A stretch of 64,000 nt of DNA from Stenotrophomonas maltophilia (GTDB lineage: Bacteria > Pseudomonadota > Gammaproteobacteria > Xanthomonadales > Xanthomonadaceae): assembly GCF_025642255.1 (NCBI RefSeq), contig NZ_CP106759.1:399501-463500 (forward strand). Reading direction: 5' to 3'. A model generated the notes under the pieces. That model was given only the letters and a program-made list of their open reading frames with translations. It ran no database searches and was not told the origin of the DNA. A program made the translations under genes and the position numbers. Positions 8,185 to 14,659 of the stretch are shown piece after piece. How positions within the stretch are numbered: the stretch's first letter is position 1; each line of letters starts with the position of its first letter.

Positions 8185-8705
8185 TGGTGGAGACGGTCGA
8201 GGAGCTTAAGTTGTCGGCAGATTCAATAAAAGAATTCTTGACAAAGAAGGGGGAGATTTCTTTAGTTGTCACTGCGGAAGACGTTTGGAGAAAAAGCGTA
8301 CTGATTGCTGCCGCGTCACATTTTGAGCACGAGCTTGGAATGGCGATTGAAAGGTCTGCCCGAAGGCGGAATGTTCCTGATGACTTTCGAAGCTTAATAG
8401 AGACGAAGGCCATTTCAAGGCAGTTCTATAATTACTTTGACTTTGATTCGGCAAACACAAATAGGCTATTTGGAGCCTTCGGTGCTACTTGCAAAAATAA
8501 GGCTGAGTCAAAAATAAAAGACTCGAAAAAACTGAGGGAGTCCCAATCAGCGTTTCTAAAAATATGTGCGCTTCGCAATCAGATGGTTCACAGCAATTAC
8601 GCTTCTTTCAATATAGACTTGACGACCGAAGAGATATACTTGCTCTATCAGCGCGGGTGTAAATTCATTGAATTCTTTGAAGCAATTATATCTGACTGGC
8701 ACTGA
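8184..8705 (+). CDS. HEPN-domain protein, putative endoribonuclease partner of DUF262
   Basis: The 173-residue helical protein carries the HEPN active-site pattern R-x4-H as LRNQMVH, with Arg131 and His136, after a long N-terminal helical half. This pattern is typical of HEPN ribonucleases of the RiboL-PSP or MAE_28990-like groups found in defence islands. The start codon overlaps the DUF262 stop codon (TGATG), so the two are made together. The gene is AT-rich like its partner. Which subfamily it belongs to cannot be settled by eye. RNA cleavage restrained or triggered by the DUF262 protein is the likely mode, by inference. Confidence 0.75.
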   Translation: MVETVEELKLSADSIKEFLTKKGEISLVVTAEDVWRKSVLIAAASHFEHELGMAIERSARRRNVPDDFRSLIETKAISRQFYNYFDFDSANTNRLFGAFGATCKNKAESKIKDSKKLRESQSAFLKICALRNQMVHSNYASFNIDLTTEEIYLLYQRGCKFIEFFEAIISDWH

Positions 8706-8765
8706 TGCGAAAGTGGGTATGTTGCTAGCGGTTCTTTGGCGAATTGTCGCGGTGCCGAGGGCAGT

Positions 8766-9635
8766 TCACACTGCAAGGTCCAGTGGTAGATCGCTAATGT
8801 CCTTGATGCGCTGGCCGTCGACAAGTATGGATAGCATTTCCTTGGCGTCTTCTAACTCAAGATCTTCTACTGCTTTTTGTAGTTCATATAGTGCGAAATG
8901 ATATGTGCAATCAATATCACCTGTGCCTAGAGCTATGGACGCTAGTCGACTAGGCAACGGTTCCGCGGTCACTACTACCGCATGAGGTAGTCTTCCCTTT
9001 CGATTTCTTATAAGGTTCAGCGCTTCAGATCGAGCGTTCTGAGCTCGGTCACTCCGTATCGTCCACTTGCAAGAGATGCTCGCATGGAGCAGGCTCAATC
9101 CGCCATTGGATTTTCGAATTGATGCGCGGTTTGCGACTTCGTTATCTACCAGGAATTCTTCTGAATTAATGACGCTGTCGTCTATCAGGCCCTGGGAAAT
9201 TATGATATCAGGAGTTATTGTGTAATCGCCACCGAGTGCTGCCGCCAGTTCCCGATTCCCTCTTGTTGCATTATCTAGGGCGACAAGGTGCGCGTATTGC
9301 TGAAAGTTCGCGATCTTTCGCCGATTTCTCCCGCCGACCTGCTGAATTTCCCAATTTCCGGGGCGAATGTGCTTGAGCGTCGTGAATGTCGCTCGCACGA
9401 AGTCGGCGCACGCGCTCTCGAAACTAGCGCCAGATGTCTGGGCCGCTGCACGCGCTGCGGTAGTTTCCACCTTCAGCTGTTGGGCTATGTGCTTGCTGAT
9501 TTTTTTACTCGGGCCACTGTCTTTATCCGAGTTTGAAGGGTTGCCTTCCGAGTCCAAGGTCAGAATTCTGCTGAGTAGCGTCGCATGGAAGGCTAGGCGC
9601 TCGCTGGTAAACTTAGCTCCCATTTGGTCGCTCAT
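8766..9635 (-). CDS. NgoMIV-type type II restriction endonuclease
   Basis: The 289-residue protein matches the NgoMIV/Cfr10I/Bse634I group of tetrameric restriction enzymes. Residues equivalent, at a constant offset of three, to those I recall as important in NgoMIV are present. These are the catalytic Glu73, Asp143, Lys190 and Glu204, and the base-contacting Arg194, Asp196, Arg197 and Arg230. The blocks SISCKWTIRSDRAQNARSEA and LASIALGTGDIDC are the clearest. NgoMIV cuts GCCGGC, so the same target is likely. Its ATG overlaps the methyltransferase stop codon (ATGA), which couples the pair. The specificity is inferred, not shown. Confidence 0.88.
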   Translation of the reverse strand: MSDQMGAKFTSERLAFHATLLSRILTLDSEGNPSNSDKDSGPSKKISKHIAQQLKVETTAARAAAQTSGASFESACADFVRATFTTLKHIRPGNWEIQQVGGRNRRKIANFQQYAHLVALDNATRGNRELAAALGGDYTITPDIIISQGLIDDSVINSEEFLVDNEVANRASIRKSNGGLSLLHASISCKWTIRSDRAQNARSEALNLIRNRKGRLPHAVVVTAEPLPSRLASIALGTGDIDCTYHFALYELQKAVEDLELEDAKEMLSILVDGQRIKDISDLPLDLAV

Positions 9636-10588
9636 GCTGCTTTGACCGAATTTCGGCGCAGCAGCGCCTTCTTTATCTGGCTTGCAACCGAGGCAGCAAC
9701 TGGGGGGGGGAACGCATTGCCGATCTGCCGATATGCGGCCGTTTTGCGGCCCGCAAACTCCCAACTGTCCGGGAATCCTTGAATTCTCGCGGTCATCCGT
9801 GGTGTCAAGCGTGGCATGCCCACGAAATCAGCTTCGGGCGCTTGATCCCATAGGCCCATACCGTCCACTCCGAGCACAGCCCATGCTTTCTTGGCGCGGG
9901 TTGGTCCAAGGTCAGGGCCGCCGTGCTTCTTGGATCCACCGACGAGAGTCGGCGCGATCGTGTTGGCGCCTTCTCTCCATGCATCAACTTGATCCCAGCC
10001 TCTTGCTCCCATCAAGTCGTGCAGAAGCTGGCCTACTGTCTTCGGAGGCTCTTTCAGTGCATCTGGCCATGAGAATGCCGAAGCGAGCTCCTTCTTCATG
10101 CCGACAAATATGACGCGGGGCCGAAGCTGCGAGACGCCAAAGTCGGATGCGTGGAGCAGTCGCCAATCTCCCCAGTATCCCAGTTTCTTGAGTTCCTTCT
10201 CGACCCCCTTTCGATAATTGTCGAACTTGGGGTCGAGCAGTCCGCGTACATTCTCAAGCATGATGGCTTGAGGCCTCACCTGGTCGACAATTCGAACAGC
10301 TTCAGGGAACAGGTCGCGCTCGTCGTCAGCACCAAGCTGCTTTCCCGCCTTCGAAAAAGGAGGACAGGGCACGCCGCCGGCTACGAGGTCTACGCCCTTG
10401 TACGGTGATGCGTCGAATTCGCGAAGGTCACCCTCAATCACGTTCCAGTTCGGGCGGTTCAAACGGAGCGTCTGGCATGCGGCCGGCTCCCATTCCACGA
10501 GCGCAGAGTGGTCGAAGCCGGCCATCTCTAGGCCAAGGCCTTGTCCGCCAGCACCGGCGCACATCTCAAGGGAGGTGAATTGACTCAT
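9632..10588 (-). CDS. DNA C5-cytosine methyltransferase of the restriction system
   Basis: The 318-residue enzyme transfers a methyl group from S-adenosylmethionine to C5 of cytosine, protecting host DNA from the overlapping endonuclease gene. Motif I is EMCAGAGGQG (8-17). The catalytic Cys75 lies in PCPPFS (74-79), ENV is at 112-114, QLRPR at 154-158, and motif X (RQIGNAFPPPVA) is near the C-terminus. The variable target-recognition region between motifs VIII and IX is short. A run of nine C (9702-9710 on the plus strand as G) encodes the three prolines of motif X and could slip. Target GCCGGC is inferred from the partner enzyme. Confidence 0.95.
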   Translation of the reverse strand: MSQFTSLEMCAGAGGQGLGLEMAGFDHSALVEWEPAACQTLRLNRPNWNVIEGDLREFDASPYKGVDLVAGGVPCPPFSKAGKQLGADDERDLFPEAVRIVDQVRPQAIMLENVRGLLDPKFDNYRKGVEKELKKLGYWGDWRLLHASDFGVSQLRPRVIFVGMKKELASAFSWPDALKEPPKTVGQLLHDLMGARGWDQVDAWREGANTIAPTLVGGSKKHGGPDLGPTRAKKAWAVLGVDGMGLWDQAPEADFVGMPRLTPRMTARIQGFPDSWEFAGRKTAAYRQIGNAFPPPVAASVASQIKKALLRRNSVKAA

Positions 10589-10591
10589 GTA

Positions 10592-10602
10592 GATCTCAGA
10601 TC
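10592..10602 (-). promoter_or_regulatory. Palindrome beside the methyltransferase start codon
   Basis: GATCT-C-AGATC is a perfect palindrome around a central base, beginning 4 bp upstream of the ATG at 10588 and overlapping where the ribosome-binding site should be. Restriction-system methyltransferases often repress their own genes from such a position. The role is inferred. Confidence 0.35.
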
Positions 10603-10685
10603 AGAAAGGAGCCCGGTAGGAGGTGGGCGCGCTGGCTACAGCGCGAGCTCCTTAGAGCACCAGGTGTTGGGTGGGGCCGGTGGGG

Positions 10686-10913
10686 TCAGCAAGTACACGC
10701 TGGCGCCGTATCAGATGCTGAGACTAGGGCAGGCGTGCCCCTAAACAGCATGACAGTGCGTGGCGTGTCCAGATGCCTGGACTCCCCTTCTCTGGCAACT
10801 GCCAGCGTACCAAGCCTGATCGCTAGTGCAAGTGTTTGGAGTTCAGGGCGATTGGGACGCCATTCCTGCAGGTCAATTCCGCCAAATCGCTTCCGAAATC
10901 CCCAAAATGTCAA
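10686..10913 (-). CDS. Possible small protein or gene remnant, 75 aa
   Basis: This frame lies in the 400-bp space between the methyltransferase and the NaeI-type gene, on their strand. Its middle (GGIDLQEWRPNRPELQTLALAIRL) reads like a real protein, whereas the last 25 residues do not. No helix-turn-helix typical of a controller protein is visible, and I see no strong ribosome-binding site. It may be a remnant left by recombination. A hairpin (CGCGCTG-GCTA-CAGCGCG at 10628-10645) lies between it and the methyltransferase. Nothing else in this gap looks coding. Confidence 0.25.
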   Translation of the reverse strand: MTFWGFRKRFGGIDLQEWRPNRPELQTLALAIRLGTLAVAREGESRHLDTPRTVMLFRGTPALVSASDTAPACTC

Positions 10914-10990
10914 GGCCCGGGCTGGCCCATTGTGTAACGCAGTAAACCGAGGCCTGGAAGCTGCTGGCTGCGAGCCTCTATAGCAAAGCC

Positions 10991-11809
10991 TTAAGGGTTA
11001 TCAGAGATCCTGAGGCTCAACCATTCATCTTTGGTTGCAGGGGTGAAGCCGTGGGCGATCATGATCTCGCGGTCCGCAAGATAGGTGGCACAAAGGACCT
11101 GGTAGCCCTCCCTCCCCAGCGTTTCCTTCATCTCGCGAGCCCGCTTCACCGCATCCCTTTGCTGCGCTAACTGTTCGATGACGTCCCGTGGAATGAGAAG
11201 GCCCGTGGCCATGGTGAAGAGCGCACGCACTCGCTGCCGCCCGCTAGGCTGGGCCAAGATTGCCGAGCGCACCACTTCAGGGAGATCCAGCATGAAGTTC
11301 CTGGGCATCGGACCTTCTACGAGCCATCGAATCTGCGCCTTACCGGCAGCGGAGATGGACTTCTTTCCGTCTCTGTTTTGGCCATTGGTCAGTACTGCTG
11401 GGGTCATTCGCAACAGGCCGAGCCAGCAAAGACCCTTCACATCGTCCGCTCGAACAAGCATGCAAAGCTGTCCAATCGCCTCCTGCGGGATCATCCAGTC
11501 CTTCTTGACTGTGAATTTGGTATCAACCTCGTGGCCGACAATTAGATTGTCCAATAAGACTCCCCGCTCCAGCGCCAAGGCTTTGCGAAGCAAGATCTCA
11601 ACCTTTGTGCCGATGTAGGTCTTTTCTGTCTTCTCTAGCTGATCAATGCAAAATCGCCCCGTACGGGGGGCGTCAATCACTTCGTCGAACGCCGTGCGAA
11701 GCGCTTGCCCCACTTTGCCTAGCAGAGCAGGGTCGCGTGAGAGCGCAGCGGCAACCTGCTCTAGAGCGGGGTCATCCAGCTGAGGAACTTGTAACAAAGG
11801 GCCGTTCAT
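10991..11809 (-). CDS. NaeI-type type II restriction endonuclease
   Basis: The 272-residue protein aligns with NaeI of Lechevalieria (type IIE, target GCCGGC). The block RTGRFCIDQLEKTEKTYIGT at residues 49-68 is diagnostic. The catalytic residues of NaeI (Glu70, Asp86, Asp95, Lys97) correspond to Glu71, Asp87, Asp96 and Lys98, the last two in VDTKF. NaeI Leu43, the position whose change to Lys makes NaeI a topoisomerase, is Val44 here, so a nuclease is expected. The C-terminal DNA-binding domain is about 45 residues shorter than I recall for NaeI (317 residues). No dedicated methyltransferase adjoins it; the one at 9632 could serve both enzymes. Confidence 0.88.
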   Translation of the reverse strand: MNGPLLQVPQLDDPALEQVAAALSRDPALLGKVGQALRTAFDEVIDAPRTGRFCIDQLEKTEKTYIGTKVEILLRKALALERGVLLDNLIVGHEVDTKFTVKKDWMIPQEAIGQLCMLVRADDVKGLCWLGLLRMTPAVLTNGQNRDGKKSISAAGKAQIRWLVEGPMPRNFMLDLPEVVRSAILAQPSGRQRVRALFTMATGLLIPRDVIEQLAQQRDAVKRAREMKETLGREGYQVLCATYLADREIMIAHGFTPATKDEWLSLRISDNP

Positions 11810-11848
11810 TGAGCCCTTCTATCACAATGTGGGCAATTTACGTAAGGT

Positions 11849-11878
11849 TATGCCGTGAACGGCCCATAGTTGGCCGCT
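11849..11878 (-). promoter_or_regulatory. Repeated upstream motif, copy A (before the NaeI-type gene)
   Basis: On the plus strand this reads TATGCCGTGAACGGCCCATAG, then TTG and GCCGCT. Copy B (12390-12417) shares GTGAACG-N2-CCATAGTT and GCCGCT. Copy C (13232-13259) shares TATGCCGT-N-AACG and GCCGCT. All three lie 45-90 bp upstream of a minus-strand gene, here the NaeI-type start at 11809. It is a shared promoter or operator by inference. Confidence 0.5.
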
Positions 11879-11903
11879 GCCCTATTCTCGGGATCCTGGG
11901 GTG

Positions 11904-12323
11904 TCAGTCGGGCCGCAATAATCTGACTATGCGATCGATCTCTCGGGCTCGGTCCGCTTCCCGCTTGATCTTGCACTCCCAAACGGTAATCACCTTCCAG
12001 CCTGCGGCCCTTAAGCGGCGCGCCGACCTACGGTCGCGCCGCACATTTGCGTCCAACTTGGGGGACCAGTAGCGAGCGTTGTTATCCGGCCTTCTTCCGT
12101 TCAAGCAACTGTGCAGATGCCAAAAGCAGCCATGCACGAAGATGACGGTTCTGTACTTCGGCAGCACGATATCTGGTCGTCCAGGAAGCCCCCTTCCCCC
12201 CAGCACGTACCGAAAGCCTCGAGCATGCATAGCTTTGCGCAGCCACAGCTCCGGTTTGGTATCTGAGCTGCGAATCCTGGACATTCGCTCGCTTCGTGCT
12301 TCAGGACTAAGAATGTCGGGCAT
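11904..12323 (-). CDS. vsr: Very short patch repair endonuclease
   Basis: The 139-residue enzyme nicks beside T:G mismatches that arise when 5-methylcytosine deaminates, starting short-patch repair back to C. Residue numbers match Escherichia coli Vsr exactly for the catalytic Asp51 and for Phe62, Trp68 and His69. The zinc ligands Cys66, His71, Cys73 and Cys117 are all present. Length is normal for the family. It sits between the NaeI-type and HNH genes and presumably services sites methylated by the methyltransferase at 9632. Copy B of the shared upstream motif lies 67 bp before its start. Confidence 0.95.
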   Translation of the reverse strand: MPDILSPEARSERMSRIRSSDTKPELWLRKAMHARGFRYVLGGRGLPGRPDIVLPKYRTVIFVHGCFWHLHSCLNGRRPDNNARYWSPKLDANVRRDRRSARRLRAAGWKVITVWECKIKREADRAREIDRIVRLLRPD

Positions 12324-12389
12324 CGTCCTGCCTCAGGTCTTCTCGGATGAAGAATACTCTTGCCTATTTCAGCTCTCGGTAGATAGCAA

Positions 12390-12417
12390 GTGAACGTTCC
12401 ATAGTTCCCATGCCGCT
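12390..12417 (-). promoter_or_regulatory. Repeated upstream motif, copy B (before vsr)
   Basis: GTGAACGTTCCATAGTT at 12390-12406 is identical to copy A at 11855-11871 in 15 of 17 positions, and both are followed by GCCGCT a few bases later. It lies between the HNH gene and vsr, upstream of vsr on the minus strand. Confidence 0.5.
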
Positions 12418-12419
12418 TC

Positions 12420-12869
12420 CTACCACTGGCACTGCGAACGATGCCAAGCGACTGATTCCTGGCAGGCTGACAGCTCAGGCAGCAATGAAATTCTCAGCTC
12501 ACGGCCATCCACCTCGAAGTAGGTTGATTGCTGGAGAGCAGGCGCCACGGCGATCCGCAGAGAACCGGGGTTGATGGCTATTAGATACAAATCAAACAGA
12601 GTGTGCACATCGGCACGGAGCAAAAGACCGTTCCTGACATCGTTGCTCTTTAGGCCTGAGTAGGGATGGATGTGGGCCGCCTCAAGCGCATCGAACACAT
12701 TGCACCCCGTCATAGCACAGCAACCGCCGTACGCCTCCAGTAGTGCCTTACGGAACACAGGCTGGCCGCGGCGCCGAACAATAGCCGCGAGCACACGTTG
12801 CCTCTCGTCAACCTCGTCTGTTGGGGAGAAACTGCCAGATGCTTCTGCTGCTTTAGTCTCCTGCTCCAA
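12420..12869 (-). CDS. HNH endonuclease (C-terminal part of a probably split gene)
   Basis: The HNH_2-type nuclease domain is clear. RRRGQPVFRKALLEAYGG leads to a Cys cluster (C50, C51, C56), then His66 (EAAHIHPY), Asn80 (RNGLLLRADVH) and His89 (HTLFD). The frame is identical to that of the gene at 12873-13187 and separated from it by a single TAA and one codon. Translation could restart at a TTG (12869) preceded by AAGG. In homologues I recall, an N-terminal helical region and the HNH domain form one protein, so this may be the C-terminal half of a gene broken by a nonsense mutation. Its role within the restriction cluster is unknown. Confidence 0.75.
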   Translation of the reverse strand: MEQETKAAEASGSFSPTDEVDERQRVLAAIVRRRGQPVFRKALLEAYGGCCAMTGCNVFDALEAAHIHPYSGLKSNDVRNGLLLRADVHTLFDLYLIAINPGSLRIAVAPALQQSTYFEVDGRELRISLLPELSACQESVAWHRSQCQW

Positions 12870-12872
12870 CAG

Positions 12873-13187
12873 TTACCTTGCAGGACCGCAGGCCGATGTG
12901 AGCGCTTCACCAGAAAGCCCAAGGAGCTTGGCAAGTTTCGGCTCAACATTCGCACCTACGTTCGAAGCTGGAAGAAGCCCGGGTAGCCACGGCTTGCCTG
13001 CCTGATCCAAAACATGAGAGATGTTCTGCATGCGGTACTCCCACGCCTTGGCTGTGCGCCCGTGGCGGTCCGCGAGTTCCCGATAGACCCTGGCCTTCTC
13101 AAAGCCTGATCCATTGGCGAGAAGCGCCTCCATTTGGCGATACGCCTCGACGGCAGCAGCCAATTCGTCGTCAGTCCACCTGCTCAC
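12873..13187 (-). CDS. N-terminal half of the split HNH gene, 104 aa
   Basis: The product starts with WTDDELAAAVEAYRQMEALL and contains GRTAKAWEYRMQNISHVL and GLLPASNVG. This segment is typical of the N-terminal region of HNH_2-type endonucleases in defence islands. I chose a GTG at 13187 preceded by AGGGGAAGG. The TAA at 12875-12873 stops it in the same frame in which the HNH domain continues. Either the gene is broken or two coupled polypeptides are made. Copy C of the shared upstream motif lies 45 bp upstream. Confidence 0.6.
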   Translation of the reverse strand: MSRWTDDELAAAVEAYRQMEALLANGSGFEKARVYRELADRHGRTAKAWEYRMQNISHVLDQAGKPWLPGLLPASNVGANVEPKLAKLLGLSGEALTSACGPAR

Positions 13188-13231
13188 AGCCTTCCCCTGT
13201 CCTCGACCGTGCGTGGCGCTTCCGGGGAGAG

Positions 13232-13259
13232 TATGCCGTAAACGACACAATGAGCCGCT
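13232..13259 (-). promoter_or_regulatory. Repeated upstream motif, copy C (before the HNH gene)
   Basis: TATGCCGTAAACGACACAAT followed by GAGCCGCT resembles copy A over the whole length, with a 2-3 base shorter centre. Its position upstream of the start at 13187 parallels that of copies A and B. Confidence 0.4.
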
Positions 13260-13388
13260 GATGGCTTGGGGTGGAGGAGGGTAGTGTGTCAGCGCAAATC
13301 GAAGACTGTTCAGGTCCGTCGATGCGTCTCGTATGTGGAGTTCAGTTGCAAAGCCCTAATCGGCTGGAAGCAGTCGGCTACTCCAGTG

Positions 13389-13709
13389 CTAGAGTAGAGG
13401 TTGAACGCAAGGCACCTCAATGGCTCGGCCTATGAAGCCTAGGATGAACAACTGTGCTGAGTTGTCCACCAGCAGAACTGGCTCGCCTTGGCAAGTGAGT
13501 TCGACGTACCTTGCTTCAAAGCGTCTGGCACCGAGCGCTGCATCTTCAGCCGCTAGGCCTAGGGCTTCCTCGCGCATGACAGCAAACTCTGCAGCTGAGA
13601 CCTTGATGTAGATCTTCAGCTCCAAATAGCATTTTGGCAGGTGGAAGTGGGCGAGCGCTGAACCAATCAGCGCTGCCAAGCACAGTACCGCGTATGTCAG
13701 AGACTTCAT
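13389..13709 (-). CDS. Small exported or membrane-anchored hypothetical protein, 106 aa
   Basis: I do not recognise the protein. The ATG at 13709 gives an N-terminal hydrophobic segment (MKSLTYAVLCLAALIGSALA) that looks like a signal peptide or anchor. A mixed region follows with ELKIYIKVSAAEFAVMREEA, and a second hydrophobic patch (AQLFILGFIGRAI) lies near the end. The longer open frame begins inside non-coding sequence. It lies on the same strand as the restriction genes but has no visible link to them. Confidence 0.6.
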   Translation of the reverse strand: MKSLTYAVLCLAALIGSALAHFHLPKCYLELKIYIKVSAAEFAVMREEALGLAAEDAALGARRFEARYVELTCQGEPVLLVDNSAQLFILGFIGRAIEVPCVQPLL

Positions 13710-13797
13710 TGGAAGTCCTGCAGCTCGGAGGCGAACGGACAATTCGGCCGCGACGACAGCCCGCAGCCTATTGCTTGAGAGGTTCAAGCCTTAGGCG

Positions 13798-14166
13798 CTA
13801 CTCCCGCACATGCAACCTTTCAGTAGCCTGCGCAGTCAACGCCACGCACGCCATCTTCAACCCTTCCATCACTCGATCCCCCACGTACTCCTCAGGCGCT
13901 CCATTCTGCCGAGTCCGCTCCGCAGCCAGCATCAACTCTGCCACCACGCGCAATCCCGCTAGCGCGCAGTCCGCATCCGCCAGCTGAAGACAACGCCCAG
14001 GCAATGGATGCCGCTCCGGCCACGGCTGTCCATCTGCGGCCGCACCCTTTCCGATGCGACGCAGGGTCGAGACAAATCCGTTGGGATCGGTGGGTGCGTC
14101 GCGCTCGGGCTCGGAATTGGCCGGATCGTACTGCGCGTGCAGGGAACGGAAATTCGATTCGTTCAT
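13798..14166 (-). CDS. Conserved Xanthomonadaceae hypothetical protein, 122 aa
   Basis: The product starts MNESNFRSLHAQYDPANSEP and contains PWPERHPLPGRCLQLADADC and NGAPEEYVGDRVMEGLKMAC. I recall this as a family found repeatedly in Stenotrophomonas and Xanthomonas, often in accessory or phage-derived regions, but its function is unknown. It has no signal peptide; the second half is helical. The frame is open for a further 100 codons upstream, but that part covers a strongly structured repeat-like region (14195-14437), so I place the start at 14166. Confidence 0.7.
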   Translation of the reverse strand: MNESNFRSLHAQYDPANSEPERDAPTDPNGFVSTLRRIGKGAAADGQPWPERHPLPGRCLQLADADCALAGLRVVAELMLAAERTRQNGAPEEYVGDRVMEGLKMACVALTAQATERLHVRE

Positions 14167-14194
14167 GGCAATGCTCCGTACAGAACAGATAGCA

Positions 14195-14437
14195 CCGCCA
14201 CCGATGAAGGTGGCGGGACGATGCGTGGCTCGAAAACCGGTCAACAACCAATCCGGCGGGCCCGAAGGCCCCCACGCACCGTCCGCCATGGAACGCGAAC
14301 GGATTGCCAGCCGGCGCCACGTAAACGTGACGCCGACTGACAAGCGCAAACACATGGTTGTTGACCGGGTTTTCGACGCCCGCGCCACCCTGTGTGAGGT
14401 GGCATGCAAAGGTGTACTCGCATGGCTGCGAGATGCC
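14195..14437 (-). other. Highly structured untranslated leader region
   Basis: Within 240 bp upstream of the gene at 13798 several inverted repeats nest. CCGCCACC/GGTGGCGG is at 14195-14216. A 20-bp long-range pair joins 14231-14250 with 14355-14375. GGCGCCACGT/ACGTGACGCC is at 14313-14334, and CTCGCA/TGCGAG at 14417-14432 lies inside GGCAT/ATGCC. It could be a structured 5' leader, a small RNA or a mobile repeat element. The remaining 220 bp to the next gene hold another hairpin (CGGCGG-TTT-CCGCCG, near 14525) and no convincing gene. Confidence 0.5.
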
Positions 14438-14659
14438 AAGGAACCGTGGGCCGCAGAGGCCACAAGTGCTGACGCTTACGGCATTGTTACACGACTCCAA
14501 TGCGGCGGAGCCCCTGTGGTGCGGCGGTTTCCGCCGTTGTTAAGTTACGGCCCGAATGCGCAGCAGAAAGCACGCTTTGGCGCCGTGCAAGGCCCCAAAA
14601 GCGACACCCGACACAAAGGGCTGATAGAGAAAGCGTGGCAATTGCGACACGGCTTAACG

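Noticed and set aside
7009-8705. A GmrSD type IV restriction enzyme
   Set aside because: Only the DUF262 half is present; the DUF1524 HNH half of GmrSD is replaced by a HEPN protein.
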